The notes beneath the pieces were generated by a model that did not search any database, had not been told where the DNA came from, and saw nothing but the letters and a program-made list of their open reading frames with translations. A program made the translations under genes and the position numbers. Shown here one piece after another: positions 1-11,821 of a stretch of DNA of 64,000 nt; position 1 is the first letter of the stretch, and each line of letters starts with the position of its first letter. The stretch comes from Pestalotiopsis fici W106-1 (Eukaryota; Ascomycota; Sordariomycetes; Amphisphaeriales; Sporocadaceae). The stretch spans positions 496,001-560,000 of the forward strand of contig NW_006917102.1 of NCBI RefSeq assembly GCF_000516985.1, read 5' to 3'.

Positions 1-881
1 GTCGAACAAAAAGTCTTGTAGAAATACTATAGGCAGAAAGTGATCAAAAGTGAAAAGGGACTGTCTGTTTCAATGTCTCCTGAGAGATCGTGTTGATTTG
101 GACTCGTTCTCGAATTTGACACCTGGGCAACTTTCCTAATTTTGTGGGGAAAGCTCCAAGGCTGGACTGGAGGAGGCGCTTCTTTGCCGCTTCCGGGCCA
201 CTTACAGATCGCCAGGGTTCTTGTTCTTAGCGAGGGGCGGGGGACGGAATAGGAGACAGGCCAGACAGTAAGGGGTCCGTCCTTTGCCTGCTACATTACC
301 TAGGTATGCACTACCACTGCGCAAATGATGGCGGGGCACAGCAGCTGCACATGGAAGGAGGGGTCACACTAATCTGTTCTCTGCACATTCATGAAGGCAC
401 CTCATTATAAAGCAATCTGTGATCAATCTCTTTTGCAACATGAACATCCAAAATCCTACAGTTGTTCATACATTGCACATATCCATGTATGCATATGCAT
501 TCTTGTGCTTTGTACTATGTAGCTTGATAATAGACCACTAACATGATAAATGCGTCGAGCTAAGCCAGAGCTCTAGAATGAGCTATGGAGCTATGATGGC
601 GACATGGAAGCTCTTTTGCTATCAGAGCTCTTGCGACAAGCCCCGCCGGAGGTTACGAGCTTGAAACACCAGGCTTCATTACTGTGCAAGACCAGCAGAC
701 AATCATAATTCAATCATGATGTGACAATCAATATGGGAATCAATACATGTTCTGAACACTTTTATTTTTGTATAACTACTTTAATAGTATATGCTCAGGC
801 AGCCAATTAGAGCCTAGGCGACAGCTTTTCAAGACTCAATCATCAACTTGTTATCTAATCAGTGATCCGTTGAGAATTGAC
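1..881. other. Gene-free left edge, downstream of SOD1
   Basis: No coding region could be supported here. The stretch holds the 3' flank of the superoxide dismutase gene, which is transcribed leftwards into it. The sequence is moderately AT-rich with no clear repeats. Confidence 0.5.
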
Positions 882-1833
882 TTAGTTGGAGATACCAATG
901 ACACCTGTTAAGTTGTTAGTACACTCTGGCAATATCAGGCGTAAAGAAGTTGTGAAGGTCAACATACCGCAAGCAGGGCGGGCACCAGCGTTACCAGTCT
1001 TGAGAGACTCCTCGTTGTCACCCTTGCCGAGATCGTCGGTGCCAGCGTGGACGACGACAGTTCGCTGTTATATGTTAGATTGTATATAGACATGTGTAGC
1101 AAGAGTACTTACGCCAATGACGCTCTCGGGTCCGATTAGCTTAACGAGCTTGTCCTCGGTAGAGCCCTTGGAGTTACCCTGGCCATCGAAGTCGAAGTTG
1201 CCGAGGTCACCAACGTGGCGCTTCTCGTCAGTGGGAGCACCGTGAGTGGAGTTGTGAGGGTTGACTGTAGATACGGCATCAGTCAGACGACTATTCTTCT
1301 TTAATGTATGTGTGTTGTCATCGGTGCAACGTACAGTGAGGTCCGGCAGAGGTGCAGCCGTTGGTGTTGTCACCGAAAGTGTGGATGTGCATGCCACGCT
1401 TGGCGTTGGCATCGTGGCCCGAGATGTCCCATGAGATGGTCGTAGGGGTAGACTCGGAGGTCTGCTCGAAGGTGATGGTTCCGGTGATCTTGGAGTCACC
1501 ACGGACAACAGCAACTATAGTGGCGGAAGCGCCGGTTAGTTAGCAAATGACTCGGATAGATGTTATAGTCCTTGAGACTCTTCTTGGTAACAGCTGGGGG
1601 TTCCACAAAGTAGAGCAACTCGAGCTTGAGTCTCATCGAATCGCTTCGTTCAGAGGTTGCCCATCAAGGTACAACAGTCCATCAAGGTCGTTGTCGGGCT
1701 TCTGAAAAAACAGCCTCAATTCTGCTCAGAGAAGCTTCCCCCTCCACCAAACAAGCGGGGAATGTCCGTACAGGAATAGTATTTGGGGGTAAGAGTGCGT
1801 GGATATATAAAAGTACATACCGGCCTTAACCAT
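882..1833 (-). CDS. sod1: Cu/Zn superoxide dismutase, five exons
   Basis: Cytosolic Cu/Zn superoxide dismutase, which converts superoxide to hydrogen peroxide and oxygen. Five exons on the minus strand (1833-1821, 1514-1335, 1264-1113, 1064-968, 904-882) join in frame to 154 residues, the usual length of the family. All four introns are GT-AG. The protein starts [13 protein letters not shown]. It holds the copper-ligand motif [14 protein letters not shown], the metal-loop segment [20 protein letters not shown], the active-site lid region [10 protein letters not shown] with RTVVVH before it, and the C-terminal Cys of GARPACGVIGISN. No signal peptide is present, so it is the intracellular form. 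The very short first exon (13 bases) is easily missed; it is supported by the splice donor GTATGT and by the conserved N-terminus. In fungi this enzyme protects against oxidative stress, including host-generated superoxide in pathogens. Confidence 0.96.
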
Positions 1834-4800
1834 TTTGACTGATTTTTGGGTTGTTTGGGGCGGATTGATTTTTCTTGTTTAGAATACAGAATATTTTCGT
1901 TCAGACGACGACAGTTCACAAAGTAAGAGAAAGAAGACGTCAGGCTTCTACGCGCAGGACATGAGGGGTTTCATTTCCACTTAGTACTCCATATCTCCTC
2001 CCCATTCCAACCGCCGACGATTCGGACTTTGAAGCAAGCTGGCTGGTGCCGAAATGCTACCAGAGTGGGGGTAAGTGTCCCAAAGGTAAGACCTTTGCCC
2101 CGCTCGCAGCAAAGAGGTCATCGCTGCCGTCATTTTTTCGCAAGAGGGAGCTTACAAATGGCACAAAAAGCTACGAGGTACCTACGGAATCCTACCGTGC
2201 ACGCAGTTTCCTGTGCAATGATATCCACCTGCAGATGGTGAAGGCTCCGAACAAGGAAGCGCTCCCCGTTCCTTTCGGCACTGTTTCGGCTAGCACCAGC
2301 TGGCGGATGGTTCTCCTACGTTGCCGTCGGGAGATGGTTATTGGATGTCGACATGGCCGATACTCGGTGCCGTATATGATTCCAAATCCTCTGTCTGAGG
2401 AGGGCGCGAGTATATATTCGTTATAGCAGGTGGAAATCGTCACATGTGTACGATTTCAATTGTTTGCACTAGACGACCAACCGCACTTTGGAAAGACAAA
2501 AGCAGATGACCTTGCGCTTGACTTCATGAATCGCATTCGCTCTTTGGCTCCGCATCAGCCTGGCAGTTGTATGTAGAAGAGCTTGAACTGAGTACAAGCA
2601 AAGGAAACATCGGAATGGCTTTGCTGCAAAGCGGAACAAATTTGCGTGTCCGGTCTTAACTTTTGTGATACCTCTCGTGGCAAAGATCTGGCGTTGAAAG
2701 GGTAGCTTGTGGTATCTCCCCGGGTGCAAAAGTTGTTTACCTAATATATCGATACAGTGACATCGAGAATATGCGCCCGGTTGATCCGAGCTTCATGCCA
2801 TATGCTGACGGTCCGTGGAGAGATTCCATGAGGTCGAGCTGAAAGTCTGATCACGTCGCGGAAACACAAGTGACTGATCGGATACCAAAACTTGTGCGTA
2901 TAGTCCTAGCCATCAACGGATCTACTTCTGCTACTTGGATGGAACAATGAGTTGAGGCGACGGGTTATGACCACTCCTAGACTACACGAAATTATCTGCA
3001 TCTAACATTACCCAAATTCGTCTATGAAGATGGTAAGTCCAGAAAGCTCCCTGGTAACTAGCTCAGCCCTATGACTTTATGATCCAAAAAAAGAACACCT
3101 ACCTAAGATAGGGTTTTCCAGGTGGCCTCGACTCATCTGTGGAAGTTCGTTCGTATGCAGTGCCTACAAAGTGATGACCTACTTCACGTCCCACGGAAAC
3201 TACTATGAGGTCTTGACCGTGATAGTCAAGACCTGTCTGACCCTACCTTGCTGCCAAGCTCGAGTAGAAAGGACGTGGCCCGTTATCCCATCAAAGCATA
3301 CTACCTACGTATTGTCAAAGTAGTTCCACAACAGAGATGTTGACAAGCGATGCTCCTGGGAGAACCGACTGCCAACGTTGTAATTGCACGGAAATGCCGG
3401 GTGTAGTAAGTGAACAATGCCAACCGGCACGCCCTGGGGGCCCAGATCCTCCTCGAAACTTGTCACCAAAAGCAGTAAGCGTACAGGATTCGGATCAAAT
3501 ACACGTGTCTGTCAATTGTTGAGGCTTGCAGAAATTACGGCCCGGCATGTAAACACAGAGCCTACAGGGTAAACACATTCACAATAGGATTCCATCAATA
3601 CAACTGATGGGACTATGATATTTGGATCACGATGGCAAGCACTACCTACATGTAATTGACATGTGCAATTTGCAGCTTTGCAACAAAAGTTCCATGTTTT
3701 TGAACTACTGCCCATTTGTGACGTGTGATTATGTTGTTCAGAGTTATGATCAGCAGGGATTCTTGAATAAGCCCCCAAACGAGACAATGACGCCCAATTC
3801 TTCGTCACCCGCGCAACGACGAACATCTTTTAGCATGGGAGCTAGCGGCGACATCATCGTCACCAATTTAAATGGGCCAGCAATAGGACAATGAGAGATA
3901 TTAATGAGGGATCAGTACATTGGCAGGCACTTTCTCCGACAATTGAAGCTCGCGGCGCGAGCATCAGTACGATAAGGAGAAGAATCTTGGATTTTGGTCA
4001 ATAAACATATCCGCATTCTGCCCTATGAGGATGTTGGAGGGTTCCCCCAGAGCCCCAGACCTCAGCACATGCACACCCGACGGGAGACCCTGAAATCCCG
4101 GTTGGCCTAACTTGCCAGTGGGTGCACAGCGCACAGTCTGGACTCTCGACTAGGTACCCAGGTACTAGGCGAGCTGGTCGCAAAGGGTCCAATGCTTGGA
4201 CTTGAATTGCAGCCACGGTCTCAACATGTTGTAAGATATGTCTTATCAGGCCAGGTCTTTCTTTTCATGACTTGCTTCAGGACTCATGTAGACGCATGTC
4301 AGATGCTAGGAATTGTTATCATGTCGTGGAAACTGCAGGTGCGACGAGAATTGCTAAAATTGGTGCTGATGCGACGAGATCATCTTGGCTCAATCAAATT
4401 TTCAACTCTTGCTGTCTTGTGCCAAGTAAACCTTAGGTGGTAAAATGAATTTGAGGATCACGGTTGGGCCCTCCCAAGCTCCCTCCCTCTCAACTCGAAG
4501 CGGGCCTAGTAGGTAGGTACCTAACCTAGCCCGTCCAATCCCCCATGCCGGACGGCGGACAAGCGGACACAGCTCGCCGCTTTGCCTGCCAACCTACAGA
4601 GTACACTAGAGCCACAACGGCAGCACATCATCATCCTACGTATTTCCAGTTCTTTCGCAACTGCAGCATCAACGGACAAATCATGACGATGCCAACCTGA
4701 TCAGTTCACCCCTCTTTTGTTGATCTGGTCAGATTGCTGTGATAGTCCACTTATCTTCGAAACGGGCCTTCAAGACACTACCTGTCGCCCCATTTGGATA

Positions 4801-5521
4801 TACTACCATAGACAGGCAGCTCTCAAGTGTTTCGTGCGCATGCCTACCAGGGCCCAACCACACAAGCATCAGGGAGTCAATCAGTTCAGTCAGTCAGCCT
4901 AATTACCATACCTACTAGGCTGTGGGCGGCCGCAGTTCGCTCTACTTTGTTCACCGACAACGACAACGCCCGACTACTCTTCCTGTTCCCGGACGAGGCG
5001 ATTGCGACGCGGCACCAATCGAATCATTAGATACCTACGTTGGAAGTTCTGCTGCGGCTCTCCCCAGGCACCTCCCGTGTTTCAAGCATCGATAGCAAAG
5101 ATCGTTTCGCGGTCACTGCCTCCCCCGATAGCCAGTCATCCACCCAGGCCCTCGGGAAAAATTGTGTTTCTAAGTCATATCTTGTGCTCGCATCCAAGTC
5201 GAGAAGAAGAAGAAAAAATAGCCTAAACGCTCGAATCGGCCGGGCGCAATTGTCGAGTCCACCGAATGGTGGTGCACATCGCTGACAACAGCGGGGCGAA
5301 TGGGTACTCATTCCCGTAGTTTGGTCAAATCGCAATCGGCACACGGCACCGGCGACGGTATCGACTGATGCGACAGCTGGTCAGCTGCTGCATTGGATTT
5401 TGAAAGACAGCGACGACCCAGGTTTTCTGCTTCCACCCCATTTTGCTGCTTGTGCTTGTACCCTCGATCGCGCCAAACCGCCTCTTTGTCTTTATTGTCT
5501 GCGCCCAAATTGCAAGCAGCC
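1834..5521. other. 3.7-kb divergent intergenic region between SOD1 and the RhoGEF gene
   Basis: No gene could be supported. Several short open frames exist (up to 126 codons near 2046-2426), but none shows a recognisable domain, a signal peptide or convincing splice signals. The region must contain the promoters of both divergent genes. The right third (about 4450-5521) is pyrimidine- and polypurine-rich and probably includes a long 5' leader of the RhoGEF gene. Confidence 0.45.
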
Positions 5522-8500
5522 ATGTCGTTCCGAGGCGACGAGCAACGCCGATACGGTCATGTCCCGCCGGTCCAATACCCTGTCGCCAACGACGGCAATC
5601 AAGACATCCCCAACAGGAGGCTGAGTTTCAACAGTGGCGACGACGGCGCTGCAACATCATATAGTGCGGGAGGCAACCGCCAGCCTTACCATCCAACCAT
5701 CAATACCAGGGGTCTAGGACATGAAGAAGAGCTATTCATTGCAAGTAGCGCAGAAACCGCACGACCAAGCTATGGCTCGACAAATCCAGCAATGTCCGGC
5801 TACCAACACCAATACGCTGCTCAAACGCCCTCGTCGCCGTCAACGTATAATCCCCAGGCCTTTATCGGTCGTGCTCAATCACAGTCGCTCCCATATTCTC
5901 CACATCCGACGTCGAATCGTTATGGGGCGCAGAGCACTGCTGCTCCATACAGTCCCACGACCTCAACGCCAAACTACACGCCCGCCCCATACAATCCTGC
6001 AGCGTATTCAAATACCACCAGCCCGGCAGTCCCGCAGCGGCAGTCGACTTACGCAGGTGCCCAGTACAGTGGCTACAATAGTCAGAGTTATTCGCCAACT
6101 CCAGCCATGAATCCATCAAACTACTGGCAAACGCAGCCGTCGTACGCTTCATCAGCTCAGACGGCACAAACGTCACCGCCCCCTACTGCCTACGGTGCTT
6201 ACGATCAACCATCACCGGGTCACCCGCCCTACGACACGTCTCAATACCCTTCCCAGAATATATATGCCGCAAGCACGACAAGCCCACCGTCGACCTCGTA
6301 CTCGACGACAACATCAGCTCAAGCGCCGTACCCGACGTATTCAAACATACCCGTCGGGCCGAATTACTCTGCCAACGATCCTCACTCGTTTCTGACGAAC
6401 AGAGCCTCGAGGTCCAGCTCTCAGGTGTCGCCACTGCCTTCTCCCCCCATCCAGCGTCATTCAGCCTCGCCCGGACTAGCAAGACACCCGACAAATGCCC
6501 CTTTGCCGAGCCGGCCCGCAGCAGATGAGTCCTGGGGCGACTCGAACGGCGGATACGGTGGCGGTCTTTCAGAACATGTCATGCAGGACAATATCATGAA
6601 AGATATCGAGGCCGAGCTACATGGCAGTCCAGGCTCTCAAAGAAACAGACCACGGCCATTCGACCAGCGAAATGGAGGTGTCAGGGATAACGACTTGCAG
6701 AATCTTCGCCGGCTTACATCTACTGCGAGTTACCATTCCACGGCGACGACCGTAAACGCGCAGGACGACGGAGCTGGTGTGGAACGTTACTCTTCAAATG
6801 CATCCACTGTCAACCGCAATCATTCACAGAATCCATATCCTTATCCAGACGACGACGGTGACGAGAGCGATCCAGAAGCGGCGGCCGGACTACTTGCCAT
6901 GCAGCAAGCGGATGAAGACGACCGTCGGCATAGTTCAGGAATGTCGTTCCCTCTCTTCAGCCAACCAGAAGTGAGTCTTCATCCTTCTATGCCAAACTTG
7001 CCAGAGGAGCCCAGTAGCGATAGTGATTATGCTGCAATGGACTTGGGCCTCTTCAGTGGCGGTTATGCAGGCAACTTGAACTATGACAACAATCTGGCAT
7101 CGCCTCCCGAGGACGACATCTACTCGCAAGACACCCAAACCATGCCAACCCCACGAAGCCGTCATGCGTCACAACGAAGTCACGAAAGCAACCGCTTTCC
7201 CGCTTTCGAAGAGGCTGGCCTCGACTATGGCGACACTGGTGGCTTGCAAGCCCCCACCGCTCACCGATTGAGTTTCGATGAAGGCGATGAGCGGGTATCA
7301 CTGCACTCAAGACAAAGCGGCAGTGAATCTCCATACAAGGAAGATTACCCAGACATGTTTTACCACCCGGGCTTGTCCAGCAGACCACTTCCAGCAATTC
7401 CTGCAAATCCCAACTCTGACAGCAGTTCCTTCTTGTCGGTACAGTCCCCTAACCGTGGTGGAGCACAACAAAATTATTCATTCAGCACCGACCCGCGGCC
7501 GTACAGCGGACCTGATGCATCCTATGGCCAAAACGCTCAACAATTACAAGTCGAGAGGTCCATATCATTATCTGGCCACAGCACAGCGCCACAGGTTCAG
7601 ATTCCCAACAGGTCAAGGACTGATGCAGAGGCCAACCGCATGAAGCACATGCGGCAACAGCAACAGTTAGCAGCACAGCAGGGTCTGCCCTACGAAGGTT
7701 ACGATGCTGGTACTCCATCATCGGGTATCGACTACGATGTCATCACGTTGCCTAGTGGAAGGAAGAAGAAGTTCATCCCCGAGAAACTGACCATTGTTGA
7801 CACACGGACATGCATTGAACCCTGGGCCTTGAGCGGCATCTCTCAGTGGCTGCGAGAAATGGCCGAGGGCGAACCAGATCTCAAGCGAAAGACGGTCGAG
7901 GATGGGCTTGTACGCCTGTTTTGCATCAAGGTGCCAACGATGAACGTCGCCGATGCCGAGGGCCTCAGCTCTACCGTTGTGGATGTGATGATGTCAGCCG
8001 GCATTCTCGTTCCAGAGGAAGAGTGGCTGAAGTTTGGCCCTGGTACGGTTACCGGTGTGCTGTGGCAGCTAACAGGAAGTGGCTGTTATGCGCAACGACT
8101 ACATGAAGTTGATGACGATGTCAGCGCGCATGAATTGTCGACGAGATGCTACTCCCATTACTGCGGCCGGACACTGAAGAAGGCCAACATTGATGACATT
8201 CTTGCCGATGGGGTCAAGAAGGTCGACTGGGCTACATATTATAGCTTGAAACCCGATGATCTAGAGGGTAAGCACAAGAAAGAGATCGAACGCCAAAACA
8301 ATCTTCACGAAGTCATCACGAGTGAGGAGGACTTTATGGACCAGCTTGATGTTCTCGCTGTGCTATACCGAAATCGTCTTCTCGGTTCCCAGCCGCGTAT
8401 TGTCGCTGAGAACAGGATTGAGAAATTCGTCAATGCTGTCTTTGGCAAGATTGATGCAATTCAGCAGATTAACAAGGACCATCTACTTGCGCAGCTAAAG

Positions 8501-10911
8501 TATCGCCAAAAGGAGCAAGGTCCTTGGATTATCGGTTTCAGTGACCTTTTCCGAGAATGGATTCGAAAAGCCAAGGTGGCGTATATCGAGTACGCTTCAT
8601 CCTACCCATACGCCACATACCTAGTGAGAAAAGAAAAGGATCGAAACTACATGTTCAAGCAGTTCCTTGAGGAAAATCGAGCACATCCACGGTCTCAGAA
8701 GTTGGACTGGACAACCTTTCTCAAAGCCCCCATCACGCGTCTACAACGATACAATTTGCTACTAGGCACTAGCATGAAGAACATGCTTGATGATAGCGAG
8801 GAGAAGGTTAACCTGATGAAAGCCATGGAGGAAATCAAACAAGTCGCTTTGGAAGCAGATGCCAAAGTGGACGAGATGACAAAGAAGGTCACCATGATTG
8901 AGCTTGGGCAAATGCTTGTTCTGCGCCCAGGATTCCACGCGGATCTCAATCTCGATCATCTTGGCCGTGAGCTGATCATCCAGGGCGATTTGCAAAGAAT
9001 GGGTTCAAAAGGTGTACGATGGGTCGATACGCATGCATTGCTGTTTGATCATTATCTTATCTTGTCCAAACTTGTTCCGTCAAAGGACGGTAGACTGGAC
9101 AAGAAGTATGATGTATCAAAAGAGGTGAGTTGACACATATATGCATACTATATATCATCTGTACTAATTGTATTAGCCGATTCCTATGCCGCTACTCTTC
9201 CTTGAGAGCAGCCAGGACGAGGCGGTTTCGAAGCAAAAGGGTATCGGTACACCCTTGACAAGGGCAGCAAACTCCACCACAGATGTCAGAAAGGGCGTAG
9301 ATCCGAGACTCAACAAGCCTGGAACACCCTATTCCAACGGAGGTGACAGGCCTGGCCTCGAGCATGCAGCAACAAACTCATCCATTGGTTCCGTGGGAGT
9401 CACTCGGCTTGCTCCAACAAACTCTAACGAAGCCGAGGGCAAGATTCTGTACCCTTTCCGTATCAAGCATCTGGGCCATGAGGTGTATACTCTCTTTGCC
9501 TCGTCCGCGCAGGCACGACAGGAGTGGTGTGACAGGATCATTGAAGCCAAAACCCGTCATGCCAAGGCACTCCATGCACAAAATGCCGAGCCATTCCGTT
9601 TGCGTGTCGTTGCTGACAGCGCGTTTGGCTATGACTCGATTGCTGGCATGGGTAAGTATGTCAGTGGCGTCCATATTCGCGGCACACCTCTTGATCGGGC
9701 TATCCGCGATCTTGAAAAGACGTTTGGACCAGGGCGCGGGCCACCGCCCGTGTCGCGTGCATCTGTGAATTGTGCAACAGGATTCTCGGCTTATGGAAAG
9801 AATATGATCGCGGTCGGCACCGACGCTGGTGTTTGTGTGGCTGACGCCAGTGACCAGCGAGGCTGGGCAAAGGTAGGTTTTTCTTGTCCCTTCCAACACG
9901 AGCCAGAATCATGGTATACTAATCATGAGGCAGACAATTTCTATTGCGCGCGTCACGCAGATAGCAGTACTGGAAGAGTTTTCTGTTGTCCTCGTCTTGT
10001 CAGACAGGAATCTGATTTCATACCCACTCGATGTCCTTGCTCCGTCATCAAACTTCCCGGCTCCGCCAAACGACAATGTGCGCCGGTCGCCACAGAGACT
10101 TGCAAAAGACGTCTCATTCTTTGCGACAGCTCGTATGAAGGAACGCATGCTAGTCTTTTACAGAAAGAAAGAAGGTATGCACAGCACATTCAAGGTCCTG
10201 GAGCCCGTGTTCCAAAAGTCGACGGAAAGAAAGACGCGCTTCTTCAAGACCGGGAAGGGTTCTGGGTCCACCGAGACTTTCCGCGACTTTGACGACTTTT
10301 ACCTGCCAACAGAATGCTACTCGATCAACCTCTTCAACATGTACATTGCGATTGCAACCGCGAGGGGCTTTGAACTCATGACGCTGGACAAGAAGATTCC
10401 AATGAGTATTCCTGATGTGAAGCAGCCTGCCATTGCCAATATTGCGAGCCGCATCAGAGACCAGAAACCCCTGGGCATGTTCCGCCTCAATACCCAAGAG
10501 TTCCTGCTCGCGTACGAGGACTGTGCGGTCTATATCGACAAGCACAGCGATGTCAGCCGTTCCGTCATCATGGAATACAGTGGAAAGTTGAAAAAGGCCA
10601 AGGGTGCGACGATGTATGGTCAGTACCTTTTACTGTTCAACGAGGACTATGTGGAAGTTCGCAATGCCGAAAACGGGCGTTTGAGGCAGATCATCGCTGG
10701 ACGAGACGTGAGAGTGCTTGATTATGGTGTTAGAGGCCCAACAGGTGGCTTCTATCAGCAGGGCAATGGTTTTGACCCTCTAGCGAATGGAGGAGAGATA
10801 GGGGTGGCGTCCAAAGGCACAGTCAAGATTTGCATGGCACATCCCGAGGTGGCTGGACAGCAGATTGTGCTCGAAATGCTCCTTAATAATGGGCATTCAG
10901 AGAAAGCATGA
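5522..10911 (+). CDS. Rho1 guanine-nucleotide exchange factor (Rom2/RGF1 type)
   Basis: Multi-domain exchange factor that activates the Rho1 GTPase in the cell-wall integrity pathway at sites of polar growth. Three exons (5522-9124, 9177-9872, 9934-10911) give about 1752 residues, long for the Rom2 family because of a large N-terminal low-complexity region. Residues 1-750 are Ser/Pro/Gln/Tyr-rich and probably disordered. A DEP-like module follows (about 790-890, around the segment KVPTMNVADAEGLSS). Next come the DH (RhoGEF) domain (about 920-1125, from NNLHEVITSEEDFMDQL through RLQRYNLLL), a PH domain (about 1140-1320) and a C-terminal CNH (citron homology) domain (about 1395-1745). Both introns are GT-AG and leave the frame intact. 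The start is the first ATG (MSFRGDEQRRYG), preceded by in-frame sequence without another ATG. The domain order is that of fungal Rom2, S. pombe Rgf and Neurospora RGF-1; I infer the substrate Rho1 from that family. Confidence 0.93.
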
Positions 10912-11821
10912 TCTCTACACCAAACCGACTGAAAGAGGATGGGGTTTGAACACTTAGAAGAACAGGGTCGGGGACGTGATGTACTGTTTGGTTAGAAGCA
11001 ACACATGTACCTGCGTGTACTTTGTGGACGTGGTGTTTGGCGACATGGCAAGTCGCTGCTTTGTTCTTTGTTCTTTTTTTTCTTTCTTGAATATCCGGCC
11101 GTTACTGGCCAAATTGTTTACTCTATTTTTGAATTCACGATGGATGGCTCCACGAGACTCTTTACGAAGAAGTACCGGAAATCACGATAGGAATGGTTTA
11201 AGGAGTAATAGGGGAGTTTCCTTTCAAAGCATAGCTCGTCCATTGAGCACTGGCGATTCGCATTTGACTGTACAGGCAAATCCTGTAAGGATTCATTCTT
11301 TCCATGATCCATTGTATTCGTAACGTTCAATACACAGGTCCAACTTGTTACTGTTGGAAAATACTTTTGCTAGGATTCTTCAAGCTTGTGTTTAATAATG
11401 ACCACACTTGATCAATTTCTGGACACATGTCAAAAGTACTCAATGTGTTTGAGCGTCTTGGACACGGCTCGCATCATGTTAAAACAGACGTAATTTGAAT
11501 CGAGTACTTTGTGTTATGGAGCAGGGAAATAATCACTTTAAATCATTGCAAAGCTCTACTTCTAACCTATATCTATCTACCTTGTCCAGCTATGCATCCT
11601 GTGCAGTTGAGCTGTATATTCTCAGTTGTCTTTGCTGTAGTCGGGGTATCGTTTCATATAATCTTGACCTCCTGCATGCGTGTATCTGTCCTTCAGGGGC
11701 TCTGGATCGTGGTATACAACAGCCTGCCACCTTGGATGTGACTTGTTGACAGACATCCATGTAAAATGGTAGCGTCTTCTCCTTTCTCTAGGTTCTCTTC
11801 TATCAGTGCATTGATGGAAAT
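10912..11821. other. Convergent 3' spacer between RhoGEF and Het-C genes
   Basis: Holds the 3' untranslated regions of two convergent genes. No coding sequence is supported. One minus-strand frame reads on past the Het-C stop codon, but it is out of frame with Het-C and no good intron joins them. Confidence 0.5.

Noticed and set aside
2046..2426. 126-codon frame between SOD1 and the RhoGEF gene
   Set aside because: No signal peptide, domain or conserved-looking segment, and it lies in a promoter region.
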